Shown here one piece after another: positions 1-7,837 of a stretch of DNA of 44,143 nucleotides. This DNA is from a virus. Both the position numbers and the translations under genes were made by a program. Numbering within the stretch: the first letter of the stretch is position 1; each line of letters opens with the position of its first letter. The notes below the pieces were generated by a model that was not told where the DNA came from, made no database searches, and saw only the letters and a list, made by a program, of their open reading frames with translations. Where the stretch lies: IMG/VR virus record IMGVR_UViG_3300031951_000346, positions 1 through 44,143 of that record. One strand, 5' to 3'.

Positions 1-146
1 ACTGCACGCTGTTGACGCTTGCGATTGTAGCCGACAGCCCGGCAATCCATGCAACAATAGGCGCCTGATTTGTAGCCCTGAAACACCCGGTAGCACACCG
101 TGCAAACCTTGCTTGATCGGGCTATCTCAATCGTTTCTGGCTGCAT
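1..146 (-). CDS. Small zinc-ribbon-like protein, cut by the window edge
   Basis: The reading frame starts with ATG at 146 and runs off the left edge, so only the first 48 residues are visible. It shows a CTVC pair near residue 15 and a CCMDC cluster near residue 34, followed by a basic stretch (NRKRQQR). Two CxxC-type knuckles 15-20 residues apart fit a small zinc ribbon, which would suit nucleic-acid binding. The start overlaps the 3' end of the HTH gene at 127-453 by 20 bases, as expected in a compact leftward operon. The function is unknown and the zinc-binding call is inferred from cysteine spacing only. Confidence 0.6.
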   Translation of the reverse strand, partial: MQPETIEIARSSKVCTVCYRVFQGYKSGAYCCMDCRAVGYNRKRQQRA

Positions 147-453
147 GACGCTTTATCTCCTGAATGATCTGGTGAATGCGTTGCTTGCTTAAACCTAGCG
201 CTCTGCCAGCCGTTTCTAGCGAGGCATCAGGGTGATGTCTGGTGTAATTCAGATACCGCTCAACCGGTGCCGATGGGTAAGGCTTGCGCTTGCGGTCGAG
301 GCCTTGGCCGGATTTGTGTTTCTTGATCCACGACATCAGGGTAGGGATTGTTATCCCATATCGTGCAGCAACGCTTTTCATGCTCTCCCGATCGTTAATG
401 ACCTTTAGCACGATATACAGGCGCTCGGCCTCTGTGTGGTGTTTGGTGGTCAT
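127..453 (-). CDS. Tandem helix-turn-helix DNA-binding protein
   Basis: This 108-residue protein has two HTH-like segments. The first, around residues 25-48 (SVAARYGITIPTLMSWIKKH), resembles the HTH of IS3-type transposase OrfA and related regulators. The second, around residues 78-102 (SLETAGRALGLSKQRIHQII), resembles a sigma-region-4-like HTH. No catalytic domain follows, so this is more likely a small regulator than a transposase, and no second transposase gene or terminal repeat lies nearby. ATG 453 overlaps the stop of the upstream membrane-protein gene (ATGA), so translation is probably coupled. Its target is unknown. Confidence 0.7.
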   Translation of the reverse strand: MTTKHHTEAERLYIVLKVINDRESMKSVAARYGITIPTLMSWIKKHKSGQGLDRKRKPYPSAPVERYLNYTRHHPDASLETAGRALGLSKQRIHQIIQEIKRHAARND

Positions 454-629
454 CGCGTCGCCTCCAGCAAACAGGTTTTATAGGTCAGTGTTGTCTGCTT
501 CTGGCACGCAGCCTGAATGTCGCTGGTGGCCGCCACGCCAGCAACACACCAGACGATCACGGATAACAGGCACGCCATGATAATGACGCTGGCAATGCCG
601 TTGAAGATGCGGTCGATTGTTGTTCTCAT
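450..629 (-). CDS. Small single-span membrane protein
   Basis: This 59-residue frame starts ATG at 629, overlapping the stop of the 46-residue gene upstream, and ends at 450, overlapping the HTH gene start. Residues 10-34 form one hydrophobic span (around GIASVIIMACLLSVIVWCV) followed by a polar tail with cysteines at about residues 42 and 53. This fits an inner-membrane protein with a short cytoplasmic N-terminus and a periplasmic tail. Both ends being ATGA-type overlaps is the main evidence that this frame is the real gene rather than the longer frame running through the same bases. The function is unknown. Confidence 0.6.
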   Translation of the reverse strand: MRTTIDRIFNGIASVIIMACLLSVIVWCVAGVAATSDIQAACQKQTTLTYKTCLLEATR

Positions 630-766
630 TGGTCAAAATCCTCATATTCCATAAATTCTTGCAATTCTGCCATTTCCTCTTGAAATTTTTTATGCTGTTC
701 AACGGTAACTCCGTAATATGCAGCCTGTTCTTTAATTGCCGTGTCAAGGCGTGCTAAATTATTCAT
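626..766 (-). CDS. Small acidic protein of unknown function
   Basis: This 46-residue frame starts ATG at 766. The leader on the minus strand contains a GGAG Shine-Dalgarno element. The product is charged and probably helical, with an acidic C-terminal half (EEMAELQEFMEYEDFDQ). Its stop overlaps the start of the membrane-protein gene (ATGA), and it follows the LPD29 gene with a gap of 33 bases. I do not recognise the family. Support comes from the ribosome-binding site, the operon position and the coupling overlap. Confidence 0.55.
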   Translation of the reverse strand: MNNLARLDTAIKEQAAYYGVTVEQHKKFQEEMAELQEFMEYEDFDQ

Positions 767-799
767 CGTCTCTACTCCGTTTATGGGTGGTTGTGGGTG

Positions 800-1282
800 T
801 TAGGCGGCTTTGGCGCGGGTTAGGATGTCGTCCCAGAAACTTTCCCGATAACCTGTAAACATTTGATAAACCATTTGTGAGCCGTAAATATCCCAATCAT
901 GGCTAAAAAAGTTACCCATGTTTTCCATTGTTAAACCCTCAAAACCGGCATACATTCCTTTAATGTGGCGGATAATTGCCGCGTCCATCTCATTGCTGCG
1001 GTTGTTGTTTAAGCGGGCAAACTTAACTTGTGGCAAGTTTTCGTTGTAGTTGGTGTATTCATAGCAATCTGTCATTCCGTCAAAATGGCCATATACGTAT
1101 TTGGCAAGGATTGTCTCGATTTTCTTTACGATAAACGGCGGCAAATCCTCACACCGAACATTCACACTGTTGCCCATTGAGTAGGTGTCACTGGTCACAG
1201 AAAACTTTGTGCCGGGTAAAAGTGCCTTCAATTCCTTGCGGATCATTGCGGCGGCTTGGGCTGCTGTGCTTTTGGTTTTCAT
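800..1282 (-). CDS. LPD29-domain protein
   Basis: This 160-residue protein matches what I know of the large polyvalent protein-associated domain 29. It has an N-terminal Ala/Lys helix (AAAMIRKELKALLPGTKFSV), a strand-turn segment (DTYSMGNSVNVRC) and the diagnostic HFDGMTDCYEY motif near residues 86-96. LPD29 occurs within giant polyvalent proteins of phages and conjugative elements and as a free protein in phages; its biochemical role is not established. This is the first gene of the leftward operon. Its ATG at 1282 follows a GAGGG ribosome-binding site and a sigma70-like promoter at 1331-1359. The C-terminal half (residues 100-160) is less recognisable and may be phage-specific. Confidence 0.75.
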   Translation of the reverse strand: MKTKSTAAQAAAMIRKELKALLPGTKFSVTSDTYSMGNSVNVRCEDLPPFIVKKIETILAKYVYGHFDGMTDCYEYTNYNENLPQVKFARLNNNRSNEMDAAIIRHIKGMYAGFEGLTMENMGNFFSHDWDIYGSQMVYQMFTGYRESFWDDILTRAKAA

Positions 1283-1330
1283 CGTCTTAATCCCTCTTGT
1301 TTGTCCGGGCCGTGTTGTCCCGATAAATTA

Positions 1331-1359
1331 ACAATACAGATATGTTGGGGTGGCGTCAA
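1331..1359 (-). promoter_or_regulatory. Candidate sigma70-type promoter for the leftward LPD29 operon
   Basis: On the minus strand, TTGACG (1359-1354) is followed by a 17-base spacer and TATTGT (1336-1331). Transcription would start near 1324, about 42 bases before ATG 1282. The spacing is ideal and the -35 matches consensus at five of six positions. Confidence 0.6.
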
Positions 1360-1404
1360 GGGGTAATTTATTTAATTATGTGTTTTATTTTTAGAGGGGG
1401 GGGT

Positions 1405-1416
1405 ATGTTATAACAT
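1405..1416. repeat. Perfect 12-bp palindrome in the control region
   Basis: ATGTTATAACAT is a perfect palindrome in an AT-rich stretch between the divergent operons. A similar ATGTTATAATGT sequence overlaps the rightward -10 region at 1732-1743. It could be an operator or an AT-rich melting element. There is no direct evidence for a binding protein. Confidence 0.4.
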
Positions 1417-1512
1417 TGCATATAAGGACATAAAGATATGTTTATATGTGCATGTCTCTATGTGCGCGTAGCAGTATTATGGAAAATCAGAAATAGACTG
1501 GATTTCACTCTT

Positions 1513-1531
1513 TAGTCCCAGAATGAGACTA
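1513..1531. promoter_or_regulatory. 19-bp dyad operator-like repeat, copy 1
   Basis: TAGTCCCAGAATGAGACTA is an imperfect dyad: TAGTCYCA, three variable bases, then its near complement. It is one of four copies at 1513, 1665, 1687 and 2084. A half-site-like GCGACTATC follows at 1541-1549. Conserved arms with variable centres are typical of a dimeric repressor or activator site. Confidence 0.6.
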
Positions 1532-1664
1532 TCTCGATTTGCGACTATCTTTCAATCAAGCAACGATCAAAAGTCCATCAAAAGTTTGCGCATTGATATT
1601 GTTAGGTTATTTGCATTTGCACGGTAAAATTGGGCGAATCAATCAAAAGATTGTCAAACAAAAT

Positions 1665-1705
1665 TAGTCCCACTTTGAGACTAATATAGTCCCACATCGA
1701 GACTA
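1665..1705. promoter_or_regulatory. Tandem 19-bp operator-like repeats, copies 2 and 3
   Basis: Copy 2 is 1665-1683 (TAGTCCCACTTTGAGACTA) and copy 3 is 1687-1705 (TAGTCCCACATCGAGACTA). Their starts are 22 bp apart, about two helical turns, so bound dimers would lie on the same DNA face. Copy 3 ends two bases before the rightward -35 element at 1708. That position fits an activator touching RNA polymerase, or a repressor blocking it, at the head of the late operon. Confidence 0.65.
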
Positions 1706-1707
1706 TC

Positions 1708-1736
1708 TTGACGTAAGCACGCCTTAGCGTTATGTT
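1708..1736 (+). promoter_or_regulatory. Candidate promoter of the rightward late operon
   Basis: TTGACG (1708-1713), a 17-base spacer and TATGTT (1731-1736) form a sigma70-like promoter. An overlapping TATAAT at 1736-1741 has a 22-base spacing to the same -35. Transcription would start near 1743-1748, just before ATG 1760. The two operator repeats lie immediately upstream. Confidence 0.55.
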
Positions 1737-1759
1737 ATAATGTAACAGGGAGTAGGGCC

Positions 1760-2179
1760 ATGGCGCATAAAATGCCGCACACCACAGGCGATAGCACTAA
1801 ATATCGAGGCCAGGACACGCTTGACGCAGTGGACGCCTATATTGCTGGCCGGTGGCGCGAGGTTGAGGGGCAGGTCTGCCCTACAATGACGGGTTTTGCC
1901 GTGTGGTCAAAAATCAGCAGGCCAACCCTCGGAAATTGGGCTGACAAGCACCAAGATTTTGCCGCAAAACTCACAGAATTAAAAACATTCTGTGAAAATT
2001 ATTTGGTTCAAGGGGCGCTCGGTGAGCTCTATTCCGCGCCGATTGCCAAGCTGGTGCTATCCCATGCGCATGGATACGTCGAAAAGTCCCAGATTGAGAC
2101 TATTGCGCCCCAAACACCTGAGGGTGTAATCGGGTCAATTAAAAAATTGCTGGGAAATCGTGGGGAAAATAGCGAGTGA
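1760..2179 (+). CDS. terS: Terminase small subunit
   Basis: This 139-residue protein is immediately followed by the terminase large subunit and opens the packaging and head module. A helical DNA-binding region is visible around residues 20-75 (DAVDAYIAGRW, then TGFAVWSKISRPTLGNWADK, an HTH-like segment). A helical assembly region follows (residues 75-115), ending with a basic tail. TerS recognises the packaging start on phage DNA and regulates the TerL motor. The ATG follows GGGAG and AGGG sequences. The gene contains a fourth copy of the upstream 19-bp operator-like repeat (2084-2102), which may be a packaging or regulatory site. Identification rests on position, size and HTH-like sequence, since TerS proteins diverge widely. 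Confidence 0.8.
   Translation: MAHKMPHTTGDSTKYRGQDTLDAVDAYIAGRWREVEGQVCPTMTGFAVWSKISRPTLGNWADKHQDFAAKLTELKTFCENYLVQGALGELYSAPIAKLVLSHAHGYVEKSQIETIAPQTPEGVIGSIKKLLGNRGENSE
2084..2102. promoter_or_regulatory. 19-bp operator-like repeat, copy 4, inside terS
   Basis: AAGTCCCAGATTGAGACTA differs from the other copies' conserved arms only at its first base. It encodes KSQIET in TerS, so the DNA repeat is kept inside coding sequence. This hints at selection on DNA, for example as a distal operator for looping or as a packaging recognition site. Confidence 0.55.
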
Positions 2180-3702
2180 CCGTCTGGATCAGCAACGAGC
2201 AACTGGCTGATTTAACCGCGCAGGTCGAAGCGGCGCTTGCCGATCTGGACGATGCCGGGCGGAATCAGGCCGCATCCCTGCTAGAACGTGCGTTGATCCA
2301 GCACAAACAATCAAGAGCGTTCGCGTTTTTTAACGATACCGACACCATGCACGGCCAGGCGCTGTATCACTCGCGGCACCGATACCCGCGCCACATGGAA
2401 TTTCTGGCCAGCAAATGCAGCCAGCGATTGTTTCGGGCCGCAAACCGTGTCGGTAAAACAGAGACAGGCGCGTATGAGGTGGCCCGGCACGCAACAGGGC
2501 TTTATCCGTCATGGTGGAATGGCACGAAATATCATCAACAGGTCGATATATGGGCCGCTGGTAAAACCAACGAAACAACGCGTGACATTATCCAGCAAAA
2601 ACTATTCGGCAATGTCATTACAATCAACGGCAAGCGTGCCTTTACAGGTGACGGCGCAATCCCAGGCTGGTTGATCGGTGATATTACCTGGCGGCAGGGC
2701 ATTCAGGGGCTGGCCGATACCGTCAAAATCAAACACGTCCCGTCCGGCGAGTGGTCAACAATCGGCCTGAAATCCTACGAACAGGGCCGGGGATCGTTTG
2801 AGGGCACAGCAAAACACGTTGTGTGGTGCGATGAAGAGCCACCGATGGACGTTTTCAGTGAGTGCCTGATCCGCACGGCGACAGTTTTCGGCATCGTTCT
2901 GGTTACGTTCACGCCGCTGGAGGGCATGTCCGAGGTCGTGCGGTCGTTTATGGAGGCTAAGGCCGGGCAAAGTCGTCTCACGGTCACGGCGGGCTGGGAC
3001 GATGTTCCCCATTTGGACGAGAAAACCAAGGCCGAATTGCTGGCCAGCATCCCGCCACATGAACTTGACGCACGGACAAAGGGCATACCGTCCCTGGGTT
3101 CCGGCGCTGTTTACCCTGTGTCGTGGTCAGATATTACCATTGATCCGTTCCAGTTGCCTGAGTTCTGGCCGCGAGCGTATGGCCTTGATGTTGGTTTTCG
3201 CGCAACCGCTGGTCTGTGGGGCGCGTGGGATAGGGACAACGACACCTGGTATCTTTACCGCGAGTATAAACAAGGCGAGCAACAGCCAGCGTCGCACGCA
3301 GCAGGGATTAAACTGTCAGGGTCGTGGGTGCGCGGCGCGATTGATCCGGCCAGTCGTGGCCGGTCACAGGTTGATGGCAAGCGCTTGTTTGACGAATACC
3401 TCTCGCTGGGCCTCAATCTGGTGCCAGCAGACAACGCGGTCGAGGCTGGCGTGCATCGCTGCCTGATGGGATTGCAGACCGGGAAGATCAAGGTTTTCAA
3501 TACCTTAGTGCAATTCAGAAGCGAATATGAATCCTATCGCCGGGATACGTCCGGCAACGGGAAAATCGTCAAAGAACACGATCACCTGATGGACGCATTC
3601 AGATACCTGATGATGTCCGGGCCGAAAATCGCACAAACCAGACCAATTCCACGGGCGTTAAACGTCAGCTACAGACCGGGGCAGAACAATGCAGGATATT
3701 GA
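2176..3702 (+). CDS. terL: Terminase large subunit (ATPase and nuclease)
   Basis: This 508-residue packaging motor starts with GTG at 2176, overlapping the terS stop (GTGA). The N-terminal ATPase has an adenine and Walker A region at residues 87-95 (RAANRVGKT) and a Walker B with catalytic glutamates near 215-221 (VWCDEEPP). The C-terminal RNase H-like nuclease shows the acidic residues of GLDVGF (about 336-341), AIDPAS (about 388) and DHLMDAF (about 469-475). TerL pumps DNA into the prohead and cuts it at the end of packaging. Length and motif order are complete. The VWCDEEPP form of Walker B is common in podovirus and siphovirus terminases of the Terminase_6 type. Confidence 0.93.
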   Translation: MTVWISNEQLADLTAQVEAALADLDDAGRNQAASLLERALIQHKQSRAFAFFNDTDTMHGQALYHSRHRYPRHMEFLASKCSQRLFRAANRVGKTETGAYEVARHATGLYPSWWNGTKYHQQVDIWAAGKTNETTRDIIQQKLFGNVITINGKRAFTGDGAIPGWLIGDITWRQGIQGLADTVKIKHVPSGEWSTIGLKSYEQGRGSFEGTAKHVVWCDEEPPMDVFSECLIRTATVFGIVLVTFTPLEGMSEVVRSFMEAKAGQSRLTVTAGWDDVPHLDEKTKAELLASIPPHELDARTKGIPSLGSGAVYPVSWSDITIDPFQLPEFWPRAYGLDVGFRATAGLWGAWDRDNDTWYLYREYKQGEQQPASHAAGIKLSGSWVRGAIDPASRGRSQVDGKRLFDEYLSLGLNLVPADNAVEAGVHRCLMGLQTGKIKVFNTLVQFRSEYESYRRDTSGNGKIVKEHDHLMDAFRYLMMSGPKIAQTRPIPRALNVSYRPGQNNAGY

Positions 3703-5782
3703 TTATCAACAGGAAGACGCGGATCAAAAGGCGTTTGCCGCCGTGCAGGGCATCGCCGGGCATATTCTTGGGCTTTGTGCTGAGGCCGAGCGGTCAAAAA
3801 CCTCAGTGGAATTGCGCTGGCAGAAATCAATTCGGCAGTACGAGGGCGTTTATGAACCCGGCGAGGCACCGACAACCGGCGCAAAAGTCTATATCAAAGC
3901 GACCCTTGCAAAAGTCAACAAAATCCGTGCCCGGCTTTATGACACGCTTTTTCCCTCTGATGCACAAAACTGGGACATTCAGCCAACGCCGCAAGCCTCG
4001 CTCGATCGGGATATAGAGAACGGCACGGGTGATCCTGAGGCTGCGAAACAGATTCAAGAGGCCGCCCGGCAGGCCTGTGACGCAATGCGCGACCTGATAG
4101 ACGATCAGTTGTCTGAGGCTGATTATTCCGCAGTTTTTCGTGACGTGATCGACGACTGGACGCTATACGGTGTCGGTATCGTCAAGGGGCCAGTTTCGGA
4201 ATCATGCACGCACGGCGCATGGATGCGGGACGAAACGGGAAACTACACGCTGGCAAAGGGCGGTCATATCAAGCCGGTTGTTGTGCGGGTCGATCCGCTG
4301 TCGTTCTTTCCCGATCCGAACGCCACCAGCGTTAAAGATGCTGAATATTTTTGCGAACGCCGACCGCTGACCAAAGCGCAGATGCGTAAACTGGCAAATG
4401 ATCCCGGGGTCAATAAACGCGCTTTGATTGAGGTGTTGAAAGCAGCGCCACTTGAGATGATGCCCACGGTTTACAACAGTGGACAGGCAGAATTAAACGA
4501 TATCCGCAATAAAGCCGACAAAATCATCGTGTGGGAATGGCACGGATCACTGACCGCCGAACAGGTGCGCCAGATTGCTGACGCCTACGGTGATGAGGGC
4601 CTGTCTCAATTATTTGCAGACGATGACCCCCTAATCGATATCCCGGTAGTCGCACTGGTGGCAAATAATCAGGTGTTGAAATTGTCCCCGGCACCGCTTG
4701 ATACAGGCGAAAGTGTTTATTCAGTCGTACCGTATGTGCGCGTTGAAAACAGCATCTGGGGCCTGTCCGAGTGCGATTTGATCCGGGACAGCCAGACGGC
4801 GCTGAACAGTGCGTGGCGGATGGTTCTTGACAATTCCGCCTTGTCAACCCGGCCTCAACTGGTGGTGGATAAAGCGGTGATTGAGCCGGTGGACGGCGAT
4901 TACTCGATCACGCCCGGCAAGGTCTGGGCACGGGCACAGCAGGCCGTCCCTGCAAATTATCCGCCGTTTGAATTGTTCAAAATGGAGGGTTTCCAGGAAG
5001 AATTGTTGCAATTGGTGTCCACGGCCAAGGAGTTTATGGATTTGGAATCGTGCCTGCCAGCGTGGGCAGAGCCGGAGCCGGGCGCAACGCCAAGCAACAC
5101 CGCGTTTGGCACAGCGATGATGATTTCATCGTCCAATGTCAACTTTAAGCGGCTGCTGAAAAACTTCGATGACGACATCACGAAGCCGATTATACGCCGG
5201 TTCTACCAGTGGAACATGCAATTTGCGCCCGATGAAACCGTCAAGGGTGATATGCGCGTGATCGCCAAGGGCAGCACGTCACTGCTGGCCCGTGAGATGC
5301 GCGGTCAAACGATTATGGCAATGCTGCAATTCGGGCAGTCGCCACTGCTGGCCCCGATGACCAAGATTGATGAATTATACCGGGAGGCGTTCCGGGCAAA
5401 CATGCTTGACCCGGATCAGTTCCTCAAGTCCCCGGCAGAATTGCAGCAAGATGCAGAGATGGCCGCGCAACAGGGTCAGGCGGTTGATCCGGCATTGCAG
5501 CGCGACCAGATTAAGTATCAAACACAGCTTCAGCTTGCAGAGATGGATAGCCAGACGCGCTTGCAGCTTGCTAATATCACGCGTGAAACTGCAATGGCAA
5601 AGCTTTCAGGCGACCTTAATATTAGTATGGCCGACCTCGAAGCCATGCTGACCAACGCACAAGCGGAGCGCGACCATAAAGAGCGGTCGCAAGCGGCAGA
5701 AACGGCCCTCAAAAGGCAACAAACCGCCATCGAGACAACGACAGGCGTTGATGTGCCAGACGGTACGAGGTTCGCCGGATGA
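3689..5782 (+). CDS. Portal (head-tail connector) protein
   Basis: This 697-residue protein lies directly after TerL, overlapping it by 14 bases. This position, the size and the organisation fit a podovirus portal of the large 600-760-residue kind. The N-terminus is helical with basic and acidic wing regions (residues 1-130), a beta-rich core runs through residues 150-450, and the C-terminus (about 590-690) is a long Gln-rich coiled coil (QLQLAEMDSQTRLQLA) fitting the portal barrel. The portal forms the dodecameric ring through which DNA enters and leaves and on which the adaptor sits. No protease is fused to it. Fine family assignment is uncertain. Confidence 0.85.
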   Translation: MQDIDYQQEDADQKAFAAVQGIAGHILGLCAEAERSKTSVELRWQKSIRQYEGVYEPGEAPTTGAKVYIKATLAKVNKIRARLYDTLFPSDAQNWDIQPTPQASLDRDIENGTGDPEAAKQIQEAARQACDAMRDLIDDQLSEADYSAVFRDVIDDWTLYGVGIVKGPVSESCTHGAWMRDETGNYTLAKGGHIKPVVVRVDPLSFFPDPNATSVKDAEYFCERRPLTKAQMRKLANDPGVNKRALIEVLKAAPLEMMPTVYNSGQAELNDIRNKADKIIVWEWHGSLTAEQVRQIADAYGDEGLSQLFADDDPLIDIPVVALVANNQVLKLSPAPLDTGESVYSVVPYVRVENSIWGLSECDLIRDSQTALNSAWRMVLDNSALSTRPQLVVDKAVIEPVDGDYSITPGKVWARAQQAVPANYPPFELFKMEGFQEELLQLVSTAKEFMDLESCLPAWAEPEPGATPSNTAFGTAMMISSSNVNFKRLLKNFDDDITKPIIRRFYQWNMQFAPDETVKGDMRVIAKGSTSLLAREMRGQTIMAMLQFGQSPLLAPMTKIDELYREAFRANMLDPDQFLKSPAELQQDAEMAAQQGQAVDPALQRDQIKYQTQLQLAEMDSQTRLQLANITRETAMAKLSGDLNISMADLEAMLTNAQAERDHKERSQAAETALKRQQTAIETTTGVDVPDGTRFAG

Positions 5783-5973
5783 TACACGCGATCCACAGAA
5801 CCCTCGAATGGCCCGACTACAAACAGTTTCTACGCGCCCAGCGATACAAATTGATGGAAGCGCTGGCCACTCCTGGATTGCCTCACGATGAATCAAACCT
5901 CCTTCGAGGCCAGATAATTGCCATTCTTGCACTTGAGAATGGCGATATTGACAAAACAGCAAAAAGGACGTAA
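5779..5973 (+). CDS. Small head-module protein of unknown function
   Basis: This 64-residue protein starts ATG at 5779, overlapping the portal stop (ATGA), and ends three bases before the scaffold gene. It looks mostly helical (PDYKQFLRAQRYKLMEAL, then NLLRGQIIAILALENGD). A small helical protein is often found between portal and scaffold in podoviruses, where the role is usually unassigned. The tight fit between two confident genes makes it very likely to be real. Confidence 0.65.
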   Translation: MIHAIHRTLEWPDYKQFLRAQRYKLMEALATPGLPHDESNLLRGQIIAILALENGDIDKTAKRT

Positions 5974-5976
5974 ATT

Positions 5977-6789
5977 ATGACAACCAATGATGTATCCGCG
6001 CTTGAACAACAAGCCCAGGGTAGCGATGTTTCTGGTGACGTTGAACTGCAAAAGGCAGAACAACAGGCAACCACTGAACAAGCGCCCGTGACGGATAACG
6101 CGACACCAGCGCCAGAATCAGACGAAACACCCGACAAAATCATTGAATCACTCGAAGCCTTGCTTGAGAAAGAGCAGCAGCGAAACAGGTCTAATTTTGG
6201 CCGTGTGTCAAAACTGACCAAGACGCTCGCAGAAATCCAGCAAGAACGCGACGAGTTAAAGGCCCGGCTCGAAGAGATGACCGCGCCCAAGATTGATCTG
6301 GTTGCGCTTGAGCAAGATTATCCCGATATGGCAACTGCTGTTAAGGCCTTGTCCCATCAGGTTGATAGTCTGAAAAAAGCCCAAACAGTAGCAAAGCCTG
6401 AAAGCGTTCAGATTGATGACGTGGAGTTTCAACGGCGACGTGCAGCCCTAAGCGCAAGTCACCCCGATATGGATCAGATCGCAAGCGACGAAAACTTCTG
6501 GCGATTTGTTCAGCAATCATACGGGCAAGATGGCGTGGCGGATATAAGAAACAGCACTGACCCGAACGTGCTTTCCGACGTTCTCACTGACTACAAAAAC
6601 GCTACCAGGGTGAAATCACAGGTATCAACCCTGCGCCAGAGGCAGCTAGCGGCTACGACCGCAGCACCAGCGCAGAAAGCAGCCTTCAAAGAGGTGACCA
6701 GCGTCCGGGACTTGGATTTTTCAAAGATGTCGCCGGATGAATTAAACCACTATGCAGCGCTGTATGAGAAAGGACAGTTAAAATCATGA
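5977..6789 (+). CDS. Scaffolding protein
   Basis: This 270-residue protein lies directly before the major capsid gene and overlaps its start (ATGA). It has an acidic, Gln- and Ala-rich, low-complexity N-terminal third and a long predicted coiled coil around residues 50-105 (KIIESLEALLEKEQQRNR, then KTLAEIQQERDELKARLEEM). The helical C-terminus ends with a short basic tail (YEKGQLKS), the usual capsid-binding end. Scaffolds of this kind direct prohead assembly and then leave. The ribosome-binding site is AAAGGACG. Assignment rests on composition and position, since scaffold sequences are poorly conserved. Confidence 0.85.
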   Translation: MTTNDVSALEQQAQGSDVSGDVELQKAEQQATTEQAPVTDNATPAPESDETPDKIIESLEALLEKEQQRNRSNFGRVSKLTKTLAEIQQERDELKARLEEMTAPKIDLVALEQDYPDMATAVKALSHQVDSLKKAQTVAKPESVQIDDVEFQRRRAALSASHPDMDQIASDENFWRFVQQSYGQDGVADIRNSTDPNVLSDVLTDYKNATRVKSQVSTLRQRQLAATTAAPAQKAAFKEVTSVRDLDFSKMSPDELNHYAALYEKGQLKS

Positions 6790-7805
6790 CGACTTATGCC
6801 GGTACTACCCAAGGCGTCAATCAGTTTATGGCGGTTGATGCTCTGAAACAGATTAAAGCACAATCTGTTTTAACACGAATGGGCGCTGTTAAGCCAATTC
6901 CTAAAAACAACACCTTGAACTATCAACATCGCCGCCCCCAGGTGATGGCCGCTACAACCGCCCCATTGGTTGAAGGTGTTACGCCGACACCGTTGACAAG
7001 CGGTTACGACATCATCACAGGCACCGTTAAGCAATACGGCAACTGGGTTCCGACAACCGATGTCATCAAAGACGCGTCATCTTATCCGAAGCAGTTGCAG
7101 GAAATCGCGCAAGAATTGGGCGAGCAGGCAATCCGTTCAATCGAGCGCCTCGCTTTCTTTGCTCTTCGCGGCGGCACCTCGGTCACCCGCTCAAACGGTT
7201 CGGCCAGAAGTGATATCAATACGCCTGTTTCTTTGCAAACAATCCGTATTGCTGTTCAGTATCTGATGAACAATCAGGCCCGGACAACCAAAGGGAAAAT
7301 CACTGCGGGATCAGGCGAAAGCACTGTGCCAGTGCCTAAGGCCTATATCGCGGTTGCCCACCCTTACTTGCGTAACGATATTCAAAACTTGCCGGGCTTT
7401 AAGCCTATCGAGCGTTACGCCCGTACTGACGACATGATTGAAGGAAACGGTGAAGAAATCGGTACGATTGATAGCGTCCGCGTTATCATCTCAACCGCTT
7501 TTGACGCCTTTGCGGACGCTGGCGGTGCCAAAGCTGGTTCTGGCACAACAATGCTGTCAACCAGTGGAACCAACGCCGACGTTTACCCGATCCTGATCTT
7601 TGGTGATGAAGCCTTCATCCATTGCGGCATCACTGGCTCTGATAGCACAAACATTCAGATATTGCGGAGTGAGCCACAAGTCAGTTCATCTGACCCATTG
7701 GCACAGCGCGGTACGATTGGCTGGAAGACCTATCATGACACCAAAATTGTCAATGATTCATGGATGACCCGCATCGAGTGTGCAGCTACTGACCTCAGCG
7801 CATAA
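6786..7805 (+). CDS. Major capsid protein, N4-gp56-like
   Basis: This 339-residue protein has the HK97-fold pattern of the N4-gp56 capsid family. The N-terminal arm has VDALKQIKAQSVLTRMG, followed by PLVEGVTPTPLTSG, the TGTVKQYGNWVPTTDVI strand (E-loop side) and a long spine helix (LQEIAQELGEQAIRSIERLA). A domain near residues 190-240 includes VAHPYLRNDIQNLPGFKPIERY. It forms the icosahedral shell. No protease gene was seen nearby, which agrees with families that do not cleave their capsid protein. Two structural genes follow without a promoter. Gene order and sequence make this one of the firmest calls here. Confidence 0.9.
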   Translation: MTTYAGTTQGVNQFMAVDALKQIKAQSVLTRMGAVKPIPKNNTLNYQHRRPQVMAATTAPLVEGVTPTPLTSGYDIITGTVKQYGNWVPTTDVIKDASSYPKQLQEIAQELGEQAIRSIERLAFFALRGGTSVTRSNGSARSDINTPVSLQTIRIAVQYLMNNQARTTKGKITAGSGESTVPVPKAYIAVAHPYLRNDIQNLPGFKPIERYARTDDMIEGNGEEIGTIDSVRVIISTAFDAFADAGGAKAGSGTTMLSTSGTNADVYPILIFGDEAFIHCGITGSDSTNIQILRSEPQVSSSDPLAQRGTIGWKTYHDTKIVNDSWMTRIECAATDLSA

Positions 7806-7837
7806 TGGTCGCTAGCGGAAAAGAAAGGAATTAAATT

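Noticed and set aside
127-453. HTH protein read as a transposase or insertion sequence
   Set aside because: There is no second transposase gene, no DDE domain and no terminal inverted repeat; it is more like a phage regulator.
478-747. Leftward frame of 89 residues with no domain
   Set aside because: Two coupled smaller genes (450-629 and 626-766) with ATGA overlaps and a plausible membrane span explain the region better.
1283-1759. CRISPR-like array from the repeated dyads
   Set aside because: Only three nearby copies with unequal spacing (152 and 22 bp) and dyad symmetry; they fit operators, not a CRISPR.
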